Positions 44,463 through 52,062 of a stretch of 64,000 bases of DNA are shown in pieces. Positions within the stretch are counted from its first letter, which is position 1; every line of letters starts with the position of its first letter. Location: the NCBI RefSeq assembly GCF_000265365.1, contig NC_018011.1:3241501-3305500 (forward strand). The letters run 5' to 3'. The translations under genes and the position numbers were made by a program. The notes under the pieces were generated by a model. That model saw nothing but the letters and a program-made list of their open reading frames with translations. It made no database searches and had not been told where the DNA came from. The DNA is from Alistipes finegoldii DSM 17242 (GTDB taxonomy: Bacteria > Bacteroidota > Bacteroidia > Bacteroidales > Rikenellaceae).

Positions 44463-44481
44463 CACATAAAACACTCCTTTT

Positions 44482-45405
44482 ATGTACCGTATTGTTGTTA
44501 TTTTGCTTGCGGCCCTCTGCGCCGTTTCGTGCGGTCGCCGTTCGTCGCGGCAGCAGACCTCCGCCGCTCCCCAGATGCGGGTTTTCCTTCCGGCCATCGC
44601 GCCTTCGAGTCTCTCCGACGACGCGAAGCGCGACTACCTGCGCTGGCATTACTGGGACCGTTTCGACTTCGCCGACACCCTTTTTATTCGCGAGGTTGAT
44701 ACGGTACAGATGGTCGAGGCCTATGTCCGCTGGATCGCGCTTATCTCCGACCGTCCGACCGACGGCGTGCCGATGGATTCGCTCATGCGCCGCGCTTCGG
44801 CTTCGCGTCCCATGCTCGACTACTTCACGATGCTGGCCGAGCTGGTTATCCACGACCCCAATTCGCCGCTGCGCAACGACGAATTCTATATTCCCGTTCT
44901 TCGGGCCGTGCTGGCGAGTCCCTATTACGACGAGTACGAGCGTATCGGCCCCTCCTACGATCTCAATATGGCGATGCAGAACCGCATCGGCGAGCGCGCC
45001 AACGATTTCCGCTATACGCTCGCTTCGGGCGCCACCGGAACGCTCTACGGCGTGAAGGCCGAGTACGTCTTGCTGTTCATCAATAACCCCGGCTGCCCGA
45101 TGTGCAAACAGCTGCGCGAGCAGATCGGCGGTTCGCCGATGCTCTCCGTGATGATCAAGCGGGGCCGGCTGAAGGTCGTCGCGCTTTATCCCGACGAGGA
45201 CCTCGCCGAGTGGCGCGAATACCGCGGCCATATTCCGCCGAGCTGGATCAACGGCTACGATGCGGGCTGCGTCGTGCGCGAGAAGAGTCTCTACGACCTC
45301 CATGCGATTCCGACGCTCTACCTGCTCGACCGCGACAAGCGCGTGCTGGTGAAGGATTCCACCGACGTGCCTTATATCGAGGAGGTTATCGACCGCCGGG
45401 GCTGA
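44482..45405 (+). CDS. DUF5106 lipoprotein with thioredoxin-like domain
   Basis: 307 residues. Lipobox AVSC (Cys17), an N-terminal helical DUF5106 region (about 40-165; YLRWHYWDRFDFADTLF) and a C-terminal thioredoxin-like fold with GCPMC (Cys205, Cys208) and a cis-Pro in HAIPTLYLLD. Probably a periplasm-facing thiol oxidoreductase; the partner is unknown. The gap to rubrerythrin holds that gene's promoter. Confidence 0.85.
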   Translation: MYRIVVILLAALCAVSCGRRSSRQQTSAAPQMRVFLPAIAPSSLSDDAKRDYLRWHYWDRFDFADTLFIREVDTVQMVEAYVRWIALISDRPTDGVPMDSLMRRASASRPMLDYFTMLAELVIHDPNSPLRNDEFYIPVLRAVLASPYYDEYERIGPSYDLNMAMQNRIGERANDFRYTLASGATGTLYGVKAEYVLLFINNPGCPMCKQLREQIGGSPMLSVMIKRGRLKVVALYPDEDLAEWREYRGHIPPSWINGYDAGCVVREKSLYDLHAIPTLYLLDRDKRVLVKDSTDVPYIEEVIDRRG

Positions 45406-45475
45406 CTATAAGCAGGGCTTATCGTTCTATAAAAAAAGACAATCGTTTTTATATGCGAATTTCGCCCCTAATCGT

Positions 45476-45483
45476 TACCTTTG
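45476..45483 (+). promoter_or_regulatory. -7 box (TACCTTTG) of the rubrerythrin gene
   Basis: Exact consensus, 42 bp before the ATG; -33 element is not clear. Confidence 0.6.
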
Positions 45484-45525
45484 CACCACACAAACAGAAT
45501 ATAAACAATAAACATTACTGCGATT

Positions 45526-46080
45526 ATGGCAAAGAAATGGCGTTGTACCGTATGCGGTTACATCCACGAAGGTCCTGAGGCACCTGAGCAGTGCCCGATG
45601 TGTAAGGTAGGCAAAGAGAAATTCGTCGAAGTCGTCGAAAAGGAGGGTGACCTCGAATTCGTGACCGAGCACGTTATCGGCGACGGCAAGGGCGCCAGCA
45701 AGGAACTCTGGGAGGGCTTGCAGAACCACTTCATGGGCGAATGCACCGAGGTGGGCATGTATCTGGCCATGAGCCGTCAGGCCGACCGCGAGGGTTATCC
45801 CGAAATCGCCGAGGCTTACAAGCGTTACGCATGGGAAGAGGCCGAGCACGCTTCGAAGTTCGCCGAGCTGATCGGCGAAGTGGTATGGGACACCAAGACT
45901 AACCTCGAAAAGCGCATGAACGCCGAGTGCGGCGCGTGCGAAGACAAGATGCGTCTGGCCCGCATGGCCAAGGAGCAGAACCTCGACGCCGTACACGATA
46001 CCGTGCACGAAATGGCCAAGGACGAAGCGCGCCACGGCAAGGGCTTCGAAGGTCTCTACAAGCGTTACTTCGGTAAATAA
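45526..46080 (+). CDS. rbr: rubrerythrin with N-terminal rubredoxin domain (reverse rubrerythrin)
   Basis: 184 residues. Rubredoxin-type iron site first (CTVC at 7-10, CPMC at 23-26), then the ferritin-like di-iron domain with GECTEVGMYL, YAWEEAEHASKF and HEMAKDEARHGKGF, giving the Glu/His ligands. In classical rubrerythrin the order is the opposite. Reduces hydrogen peroxide in the cytoplasm of anaerobes. Monocistronic, with strong promoter and terminator. Confidence 0.95.
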   Translation: MAKKWRCTVCGYIHEGPEAPEQCPMCKVGKEKFVEVVEKEGDLEFVTEHVIGDGKGASKELWEGLQNHFMGECTEVGMYLAMSRQADREGYPEIAEAYKRYAWEEAEHASKFAELIGEVVWDTKTNLEKRMNAECGACEDKMRLARMAKEQNLDAVHDTVHEMAKDEARHGKGFEGLYKRYFGK

Positions 46081-46115
46081 CGGCTGATTCAATCGGAGTT
46101 TCCACATATTTGCGA

Positions 46116-46157
46116 GGGTGAACGGTTTGCGTCTGAAACGCCGTTCACCCTTTTTTC
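46116..46157 (+). terminator. rubrerythrin terminator
   Basis: Stem gggtgaacgg (46116-46125) with ccgttcaccc (46141-46150), then six T. Confidence 0.88.
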
Positions 46158-46317
46158 ATCTCCCTGCCGTGCGGTTTGCCGGAGTCCTCTTTTTCTTTGT
46201 TTTTCTGTTTCTCAGTTTCCCGGTGTCCTCTTTCGAACTTTACCTGCGTGTCAGGGGTAGCTGTACGAAAGCATATGTCCACGCGGACTTGCATCTGTAA
46301 GGTTGCCGTCCTGTCAC

Positions 46318-46357
46318 AAAAAAACGCCGGTGCAATCCCTTGCACCGGCGTTTTTTC
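46318..46357. terminator. bidirectional terminator
   Basis: Perfect 11-bp stem acgccggtgca (46324-46334) with its complement (46341-46351); A-run and T-run on both flanks; ends the minus-strand holin-like operon. Confidence 0.88.
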
Positions 46358-46362
46358 CTACC

Positions 46363-46692
46363 TTATCTGGATCTTCTGAGGAACGAAAGGAACGAAAACT
46401 TGTCGGATAACCAGTCATACCCCTCCTTGATCCGGGAAGCGACCTCGTAGACCGTTTCGATCCGGTCCCGGATGTAGTTCAGGGCCGAACGCACGGCCAG
46501 CAGATAGACCACGGCTGCGATTACGGCGAAGAACCCTCCGGTAATGAGTGCTGCGACTGCGACGGACCCGGTCAGCGACGCGAGCCACATGACGAACGCA
46601 TCGATGAAGAGGATGATCGCAATGGCAGCCGTCACACCGAAAAAGATCAGCGATGTGACGATGTTTCCGGTTGGCGACGGGCTATCTTTCAT
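46363..46692 (-). CDS. small membrane protein, phage-holin-superfamily (Holin-X/YqjE-like)
   Basis: 109 residues with two adjacent membrane helices (about 12-36 and 45-75), each rich in Ala, Ile and Val, and a charged amphipathic C-terminus. This fits the chromosomal holin-X/YqjE-like family usually found beside a YtxH protein, as here, in envelope-stress loci; it is not evidence for a prophage. Start ATG 46692, 13 bp after the YtxH stop. Confidence 0.75.
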   Translation of the reverse strand: MKDSPSPTGNIVTSLIFFGVTAAIAIILFIDAFVMWLASLTGSVAVAALITGGFFAVIAAVVYLLAVRSALNYIRDRIETVYEVASRIKEGYDWLSDKFSFLSFLRRSR

Positions 46693-46705
46693 GGGGCGGT
46701 CCCGT

Positions 46706-46918
46706 TTATTCGTCCTTGTCGCAATCGCAGTCAAGACCGTTGCAGTCGCAATGAATTTTGTCAATTTCATTTTTCAGCTTGCGGGTGCCTTTTTTAGCCA
46801 TATCGCGGATGTCCTCACGGAATTCGGGTCCCGATTTGGGGGTTACGAGCATGGCGACGACGGCTCCTACCAGAGCGCCGCCCAGAAAGGAAGCGAGACA
46901 ATTTGCAGAATGTTTCAT
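46706..46918 (-). CDS. YtxH domain protein with Cys/Asp-rich tail
   Basis: 70 residues. One membrane helix (about 8-26; FLGGALVGAVVAMLVTPKSG, the YtxH signature) and a short helix, then an end rich in Cys and Asp (HCDCNGLDCDCDKDE, 56-70). YtxH proteins are small stress-linked membrane proteins. The five-cysteine tail is unusual and may bind metal. First gene of a two-gene minus-strand operon; its upstream region overlaps the SLOG gene promoter. Confidence 0.8.
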   Translation of the reverse strand: MKHSANCLASFLGGALVGAVVAMLVTPKSGPEFREDIRDMAKKGTRKLKNEIDKIHCDCNGLDCDCDKDE

Positions 46919-46951
46919 ATTCGTATAAAGTTTTAAATTCAGCAGGAAATC

Positions 46952-46982
46952 TTGCAAAGTCCGGGCCAAAACGCTACCTTTG
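46952..46982 (+). promoter_or_regulatory. promoter of the SLOG-family gene
   Basis: -33 TTG (46952-46954), 20-bp spacer, -7 TACCTTTG (46975-46982). The ATG begins at 46988, so the transcript should be leaderless or nearly so. Confidence 0.7.
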
Positions 46983-46987
46983 GATGT

Positions 46988-47647
46988 ATGACCGAAGACC
47001 GCCTTACCACCGTCGCTTTTACCGGCCACCGCACTTACGGGGGCCAAGCCGCTGCGGCTCTGCGCGCGACGGTGGGGGAGTTGTACGCCCGCGGCTTCCG
47101 GACCTTCCTCTGCGGCATGGCCATGGGCTTCGACCTCGCCGCCGCCGAAGCGGTCCTCGCGTGCCGCGATTCCCAAACCGCATCGGTCTTTTCTCCTGCC
47201 GCGGCTTCCGCTGCCGCCTTTCCCTCCGTTGCGGCTTCTGCTGCTGTCCCTCCCGCATCGGCCTTTTCTCCTGCTGTGGATTCCGTTTCGGCCTTTTTTC
47301 CGGAACCGCACTCTCCGCACATGCCGATGCCCGGTTTGCGGCTGGTCGCCGTAATTCCTTTCCGGGGACAGGAGAGCCGCTTCCCGGCCGTGGACCGCGA
47401 ACGCTTCCGGCGTGTGCTGGCTGCCGCCGACCATAGCGTGACGCTCTCCCCGTCCTATCATGCAGGGTGTTATGCCGTGCGTAACAACTACCTTGTCGAG
47501 CACGCCGCACTGCTGGTCGCGTGGTACGACGGTTCCCCCGGCGGCACACATTACACCGTTCGCCGCGCTTTGGGCCGGGGACTCGAATTCATCAATCTCC
47601 ATCCGCATCCTGCCGCACTCCGGCAGGCAGAACCGACGCTGTTCTGA
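46988..47647 (+). CDS. SLOG-family (DUF1273-like) protein with low-complexity insert
   Basis: 219 residues. The Rossmann-like SLOG core is split: VAFTGHRTY and GMAMGFDLAAAEAVL at the front, LRLVAVIPFRGQESRF and LVAWYDGSPGGTHYTVRRA behind. Between them residues about 58-113 are low complexity (Ala, Ser, Pro, Phe, Val). SLOG proteins bind nucleotides or nucleotide-like ligands; the YpsA branch is linked to cell division in Firmicutes. The insert lies in a loop where relatives have a dozen residues. Confidence 0.8.
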   Translation: MTEDRLTTVAFTGHRTYGGQAAAALRATVGELYARGFRTFLCGMAMGFDLAAAEAVLACRDSQTASVFSPAAASAAAFPSVAASAAVPPASAFSPAVDSVSAFFPEPHSPHMPMPGLRLVAVIPFRGQESRFPAVDRERFRRVLAAADHSVTLSPSYHAGCYAVRNNYLVEHAALLVAWYDGSPGGTHYTVRRALGRGLEFINLHPHPAALRQAEPTLF

Positions 47648-47952
47648 CACTCTCCCGACTCGGAAGCCACGCACTGTACGGCGCTGTTCCGGCCCGTACT
47701 TTCTGCTGTCACCGTTCGACTTTTCTGCCCTCGCTGTCCGGCCTTTTGCTGTTGTCTTCTTCCTTTCTGCTGCCGTAGCCCTCCCCGGCCTTTCCTTTCA
47801 TCGCCGCTCGGTCTTTCTGCAGTTGCCGCCCGTACTCTCGCCGTCGGCATACGCTTTCCCGATGGTCTTTCCCGCATTGCCTTCCGCTTCCTCTAATAAA
47901 AAAGGACGGCATGCAAGTGCCGTCCTTATCCGTTTTCGCAGTATCCGCGCAG
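47648..47952 (+). repeat. 305-bp A-poor gap
   Basis: Positions 47650-47890 are pyrimidine-rich on + (cttttctgcc, ctttctgctgccg, cctttccttt) without exact tandem units. The right end holds a minus-strand terminator. Confidence 0.55.
47895..47929 (-). terminator. terminator of the DUF-less membrane protein gene
   Basis: Stem aaggacggca (47902-47911) with tgccgtcctt (47918-47927); minus-strand T-run. Confidence 0.85.
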
Positions 47953-48831
47953 TTATTCCAATTCGATGCCTTTCAGCAGGCTTTCGATCCGCAGGCGGGT
48001 CTCCCGCTTGCCGTAATCCTTTTTCTCGTACCTGAATGTCGCCGTAACGAGCGATCCTTCGTAAAGCATGTCGTAAACGGCATAAACCAATTCCGGATTC
48101 TCCGTTATGTATCCTTCGCTGCACAACATTTCGCGGCCGTCGATTTCGGTGCGCTGCGTCGGCGCGATGAATCCGCCCGTGTAGAAGGCCGAATCGCGTT
48201 GTGCGCAGTGGTCCGAAATCTCATCGACGGACGTGATCTCCTCCGGAATCATATCCACGACCTTGCCCAGACTGTAACCTATCCGGTCGTTGTAGGTGTC
48301 GAAACCGTAGTAGGCGTAGGTTTCGTCCGTTTCGGGCTGCACGGTTTCTTCGAGCAGGGTGTATCCGGCGGGAATTTTTGCCTTGATCCCCTGCGCACCC
48401 GTGTAGATTTGTTCGGTATCCACCACCTGCATCTCTTCGCCGCCGGCCAGCCGCACCGACAACTGTCCCAGATAGAGCAATGCTGCGAGCGAACACGCCG
48501 CCAGCGCCGCCGTGCGCCAGAATGCCGTGAAACGTCCCTCCTGATGCTGGATTTTCAGGATGACGACGAGACCTTTGATCGCCTGAATCGCGCCCCAGAT
48601 AATGGCGCCTGTTGCGACTACGTACCGGCCCCCGGCTGTCGCGAAATAGTAGGATAAGAAACTGAAAGCCAGTCCGCCGACGCACCAAAGCGCTCCTGCA
48701 AGCAGGTTCTTCTTTGCTTCGGCCATCTTCTGCGACCGGTTGCCGTCCGCAGAGTTTTCCGCCGTAACCTGTGCGGCAGCCTCTTCCGGCATCGGTTCGA
48801 ACACATCGTTTTTGTTTTCCGGTGTCTCCAT
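47953..48831 (-). CDS. membrane protein of unknown function
   Basis: 292 residues. An acidic N-terminus (1-40), three membrane helices (about 44-62, 68-90, 105-126) and a soluble C-terminal domain (about 135-292; GIKAKIPAGYTLLEE, YAYYGFDTYNDRIGYSLGKV). The soluble part is probably periplasmic or cytoplasmic depending on topology; I do not recognise it. Monocistronic: own -7 box upstream and terminator downstream. Confidence 0.7.
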   Translation of the reverse strand: METPENKNDVFEPMPEEAAAQVTAENSADGNRSQKMAEAKKNLLAGALWCVGGLAFSFLSYYFATAGGRYVVATGAIIWGAIQAIKGLVVILKIQHQEGRFTAFWRTAALAACSLAALLYLGQLSVRLAGGEEMQVVDTEQIYTGAQGIKAKIPAGYTLLEETVQPETDETYAYYGFDTYNDRIGYSLGKVVDMIPEEITSVDEISDHCAQRDSAFYTGGFIAPTQRTEIDGREMLCSEGYITENPELVYAVYDMLYEGSLVTATFRYEKKDYGKRETRLRIESLLKGIELE

Positions 48832-48869
48832 GGATAAAGGTATTTTTAAGGGTTAGGGATCTAATGCGG

Positions 48870-48877
48870 CAAAGATA
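48870..48877 (-). promoter_or_regulatory. -7 box (TATCTTTG) of the unknown membrane protein gene
   Basis: Minus-strand match 39 bp before the start; no TTG at -33. Confidence 0.5.
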
Positions 48878-48973
48878 CGGGTATTTTTCCTTTTCCGCCT
48901 GAAAAAGTTGGAAAATCACCGCCCTCAACCGTCCCGGCCCTTCTGCCGTCTCCGCTCAGTTTTCCTGCGATCA

Positions 48974-49143
48974 CCGTCCGTTCTTTTGTCGTTGCCGTCT
49001 TCCTCCATTCCTCCTTCTTTGGCTTCTCTGCCGTCGCCGGCGGGTCTTGCTGTCATCGCCGTCCGTCCTTTTGTCGTTGCCGTCTTCTTCCGTTCCTCCT
49101 TCTTTGGCTTTTCTTCCGTCGCCGCTCGGTTTTTCTTCCGTCG
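48974..49143 (+). repeat. 85-bp direct repeat x2
   Basis: Segments starting at 48974 and 49059 (ccgtccgt... ttttgtcgttgccgtc...) match over about 58 bp at an 85-bp offset. Confidence 0.8.
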
Positions 49144-49222
49144 CCGCTCGGTTTTTCTTCCGTCGCCGCTCGGTTTTTCTTCCGTCGCCGCTCGGTTTTT
49201 CTTCCGTCGCCGTCCCGGCCCT
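49113..49222 (+). repeat. 22-bp tandem repeat, four and a half units
   Basis: cttccgtcgccgctcggt followed by tttt recurs at 49113, 49135, 49157, 49179 and partly 49201, exact period 22 bp with no spacers. Confidence 0.95.
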
Positions 49223-49325
49223 TCTTCCGTCGCCGCTCCGGTCCTTCCGCCGCTGTCCCGGTACTTCTGCCCTCAACCGTCCGGCCTTTCCGTCCTTGCC
49301 GCCGGCTCTCTTTCCCGGCCTGCAT

Positions 49326-49360
49326 GAAAAATCCCCGGAAGCCGCGCTTCCGGGGATTTG
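49326..49360 (-). terminator. terminator of pfp
   Basis: A 14-bp stem (49329-49342 with 49346-49359); T-run on the minus strand. Confidence 0.88.
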
Positions 49361-49383
49361 CTGAAATCCTGTTTCGGAAAGGA

Positions 49384-50619
49384 TTATTTCCAGTTGAGGA
49401 TCTTGTGGAAATCGTACTCCTCCGGATTGGGGACATACTGTTTGGCAGCCTCGTAATCCGCGGGCGTGATGGCGTTGAGGATGGTCTCCACCACCGACGA
49501 GAACTTGTCCGACTTGATGTCCACCAGACGGGGCGGAATCTTGCCCGTCGTGGGATCCTGCAGGTCCTTGAGGTAGAGCGGACTTACATTGCCTTCCGAA
49601 TCCACGTAAACCATGCAGCCGGTCTTGCCTTCGGCGAAGAGCTTGTGCACGCCGATACCCAGCTCCGAGCAGTACGTCAGGTCGTATGCGATCGGGGTCT
49701 GGCAGCGGATCTCGTAACCCAGCTCCACGGGGCGGCTCTTGACCTTGATGCCCAGCTCTTTCACCTTCTTCTCGATCATCTCGTTGAAGATGTGCGCCTT
49801 CGATACCTTGCCCAGTTCGGGGTGTCCGTGCTCGTCATAGGTGAAGTGGATGCCGCTCTTGCGGATCTCCTCGTCGCTCAGCGCGTGGAATACGCCTTCC
49901 GAGATAACGGCAGCTCCGTAGTCCATGCCCATGATCTTGCGCTTGATGATCGACGAAATCACGAGGTTCACGATCTTCTCGACGGTGATTTCCGTCTTGT
50001 CGAACATTTCGGGAATGACGATCATCGGGTAGTGGCAAGCCTCGCCGATGCCGAATGCCAAGTGGCCGGCGCTGCGGCCCATGGCAGCCAGTACGAACCA
50101 GTTGCCGCTCGTGCGGGCGTCTACGTAGACGGCACGTGCGATAACGGCGCCCTTGTCCTTGGCCGACTCGTAACCGAACGTCGGCGTGCCTTTCGGCAGG
50201 GGCAGGTCGTTGTCGATGGTCTTCGGGACGTGGATGTTGGCGATGGGGTATTTCTTGGCCTCCAAGAACTTGGCGATGCGGTTCGCGGTCGAAGCCGTGT
50301 CGTCGCCGCCGACCGTCACGAGCAGTTTGATGTTGTTGTCGGTGAAGAACTTGAGGTTGAAGTTGTTTTCGAAATCCGAATCCTTGGGTTTGAAACGGCT
50401 CATCTGCAGGAACGAACCTCCCTGATTGAAGATACCGTCGGCCATGGGGTAGTCGATGTCCACGGTTCGGGGCGAGGGGTTGAACAGTCCCGTGTAGCCT
50501 TCGTGCAGGCCGATTACGCGGTAACCTTTGCGGAGGAAGGTCTTTGCGACGCTGCCCACGACGGTATTCATACCGGGTGCGGGTCCGCCGCCAGTCAGAA
50601 TTGCGATTGCTTCTTTCAT
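49384..50619 (-). CDS. pfp: pyrophosphate-dependent 6-phosphofructokinase
   Basis: 411 residues, PFK fold. GGGPAPGMN phosphate loop, GGDDT at 104-108 (Asp107 where ATP enzymes have Gly) and PKTIDND at 132-138 (Lys133 where ATP enzymes have Gly). Both are the known signs of PPi use. It phosphorylates fructose-6-phosphate reversibly with pyrophosphate. Single gene with promoter and terminator. Confidence 0.9.
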   Translation of the reverse strand: MKEAIAILTGGGPAPGMNTVVGSVAKTFLRKGYRVIGLHEGYTGLFNPSPRTVDIDYPMADGIFNQGGSFLQMSRFKPKDSDFENNFNLKFFTDNNIKLLVTVGGDDTASTANRIAKFLEAKKYPIANIHVPKTIDNDLPLPKGTPTFGYESAKDKGAVIARAVYVDARTSGNWFVLAAMGRSAGHLAFGIGEACHYPMIVIPEMFDKTEITVEKIVNLVISSIIKRKIMGMDYGAAVISEGVFHALSDEEIRKSGIHFTYDEHGHPELGKVSKAHIFNEMIEKKVKELGIKVKSRPVELGYEIRCQTPIAYDLTYCSELGIGVHKLFAEGKTGCMVYVDSEGNVSPLYLKDLQDPTTGKIPPRLVDIKSDKFSSVVETILNAITPADYEAAKQYVPNPEEYDFHKILNWK

Positions 50620-50671
50620 GGTTGTGTTTGGGTTTTTATGTTTGAACCTGAATTAACCTAAAATTGACGCC

Positions 50672-50702
50672 CAAAAGTACGATTATTTTTTCAAACGGGC
50701 AA
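50672..50702 (-). promoter_or_regulatory. pfp promoter
   Basis: Minus strand -33 TTG (50700-50702), 20-bp spacer, -7 TACTTTTG (50672-50679), 52 bp before the ATG. Confidence 0.75.
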
Positions 50703-50846
50703 AAAAAAGCCGTTTCGATTGACCGATGCGGGCCGTGTAATGTCTTTACGGAATAAATAGGAGCATCCTGCGATTTGCAAATCGATATTTTTTCTATATT
50801 GCATAACCATATTGCGTCTAACTCTCACATCTAAAACCTGTTGTTT

Positions 50847-51257
50847 ATGAGAAACCATTTACTGCCATTGTGCGTGACGCTCTTCCTGATTTTTGCCGGG
50901 GGAATGACTGCCGGCTGCGATAAGTTGGATGATAAATACAAGTCGGAAAAAACGATCACGCTCACCATCGCTTCCGTCAAGCCCGCTGCTGCCGATGACG
51001 ACTATGATTGGTTGCAGGGGTTGCCTGTCTATATTTACAAAGAGGAGAGTCCGGACTGGCGGTTGTGGTATTCGCATGATCCGATCCGGGGCTTCGATGA
51101 AATCTATGAGGAGGGATATGAATACGTAGTCAAAGTCCGGAGACTGACACTGGCCGATCCTCCTCAGGATGCAGGCGCATATGTATACGAATTGAAAAAG
51201 ATCGTTTCAAAGACGCAAAAGGATTCCGAAGGTGTTCCCGAATCCTATCTTCGGTGA
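50847..51257 (+). CDS. DUF4377 lipoprotein
   Basis: 136 residues. Lipobox MTAGC (Cys24), then one small beta domain fitting DUF4377: YIYKEESPDWRLWYSHDPIR, GFDEIYEEGYEYVVKVRRLT, LADPPQDAGAYVYELKKIVS. It is exported and of unknown function; relatives are sometimes fused to META domains. Start ATG 50847. Lower GC than its neighbours. Confidence 0.8.
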   Translation: MRNHLLPLCVTLFLIFAGGMTAGCDKLDDKYKSEKTITLTIASVKPAAADDDYDWLQGLPVYIYKEESPDWRLWYSHDPIRGFDEIYEEGYEYVVKVRRLTLADPPQDAGAYVYELKKIVSKTQKDSEGVPESYLR

Positions 51258-51264
51258 GGAGAGG

Positions 51265-51302
51265 AACGAAAAACGGTGTTCGGATCGTGTCCGAACACCG
51301 TT
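51265..51302 (-). terminator. terminator of the cold-shock gene
   Basis: Stem acggtgttcgg (51273-51283) with ccgaacaccgt (51291-51301); T-run on the minus strand. Also sits 15 bp after the DUF4377 stop. Confidence 0.75.
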
Positions 51303-51382
51303 GAATACATAAAATTCAGTACTGATGAATATGCTGAGTTTCTGTTGCTCTTATTCCCTGAATTTAGAGAACGCCGTGGGGC

Positions 51383-51583
51383 TTACTCAATTACCGTAAC
51401 GTTCACAGCCTGCTCGCCTTTGGCACCGCTGCCGACTTCGAATTCGACTGCCTGACCTTCGTTGAGCGACTTGAATCCGTCCGTTACGATACCGGAGAAG
51501 TGAACGAAAATCTCTTTGCCGTTCTCTCCCGTAATGAATCCGTAGCCTTTTTTGCTATCGAACCATTTTACCTTACCTGTCAT
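51383..51583 (-). CDS. cold-shock domain protein
   Basis: 66 residues, one OB fold: KVKWFDSKKGYGFIT (RNP1 KGYGFI), IFVHFSG (RNP2), and GQAVEFEV. Binds single-stranded RNA/DNA as an RNA chaperone. A near -7 match (ttactttg on the minus strand, about 51615-51622) lies 35 bp upstream. Confidence 0.93.
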   Translation of the reverse strand: MTGKVKWFDSKKGYGFITGENGKEIFVHFSGIVTDGFKSLNEGQAVEFEVGSGAKGEQAVNVTVIE

Positions 51584-51686
51584 AAAAATTGAAAATTAAA
51601 TAGTTTGTACAGGGCAAAGTAAAGTAAAAATCACTGGCTTTCAAAACTTTTTGGCATGTTTTTTTCAGGTTCGGTCGAAATTTTTT

Positions 51687-51694
51687 TATCTTTG
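51687..51694 (+). promoter_or_regulatory. -7 box (TATCTTTG) of the rSAM/lipoprotein pair
   Basis: Exact consensus 32 bp before the lipoprotein ATG, preceded by a T-rich spacer; TTC rather than TTG at -33 with a 20-bp spacer. Confidence 0.6.
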
Positions 51695-51726
51695 CTCTGT
51701 AACAATGACCTTAATGACGATGCGAT

Positions 51727-52059
51727 ATGAATAAAAAACTGAAACTCGCTCTGGCTGCGCTGCTTGGCTTTTCGACTGCCTGCTCGACGGTCAAAAACGC
51801 TCCGGCGAAGGGTGCAGAGGAACAGAAGCAGGAGACCGGATCGCAGGAGATTCAGGACTCGGTGAAGGTGCCGCCCCGCATTGTCGTCATGTACGGCGTG
51901 CGTCCTCCGGGACAGGCCGGACCTGCTACGGGCGTGCATATTCCCGATGCGAAGGTGCAGTCCGCCGAACCGGAGGAGCTGGATCCCGTTGCGGAGAAAC
52001 CGACCGAGGATACGCCCGTCATGGACACGAAGAAGGGCGCCAAGGCTCCTGAGAAATAA
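51727..52059 (+). CDS. small lipoprotein of the radical SAM/lipoprotein system
   Basis: 110 residues. Lipobox FSTAC (Cys19), a Lys/Glu/Gln-rich stretch, the motif VMYGVRPP (54-61) and an acidic Pro-rich end. I recognise this as the Bacteroidales lipoprotein always found with a SPASM radical SAM enzyme (TIGR04134-like, partner TIGR04133-like). The MYG motif is a likely site of modification, but that is inference. The enzyme gene starts 3 bp after its stop. Confidence 0.75.
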   Translation: MNKKLKLALAALLGFSTACSTVKNAPAKGAEEQKQETGSQEIQDSVKVPPRIVVMYGVRPPGQAGPATGVHIPDAKVQSAEPEELDPVAEKPTEDTPVMDTKKGAKAPEK

Positions 52060-52062
52060 TCC

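Larger units (their letters stand above)
46081..46362. other. 282-bp gap with two terminators and a short pyrimidine tract
   Basis: Between the rubrerythrin terminator and the next terminator lies an A-poor stretch (about 46160-46245, tcctctttttctttg-like) and 70 bp of nothing I can name. Confidence 0.5.
48832..49383 (+). repeat. 552-bp A-poor gap with two repeat arrays
   Basis: Left end holds a minus-strand promoter; 48930-49315 is pyrimidine-rich on +, with the arrays listed separately; right end has the pfp terminator. No gene seen. Confidence 0.65.

Noticed and set aside
46363..46918. Prophage remnant suggested by a holin-like protein
   Set aside because: The small holin-X-like protein sits beside YtxH, a chromosomal stress pair; no other phage gene or integrase is seen.
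49113..49222. Possible CRISPR array
   Set aside because: The repeats follow one another directly without unique spacers, and no cas gene is present in the window.
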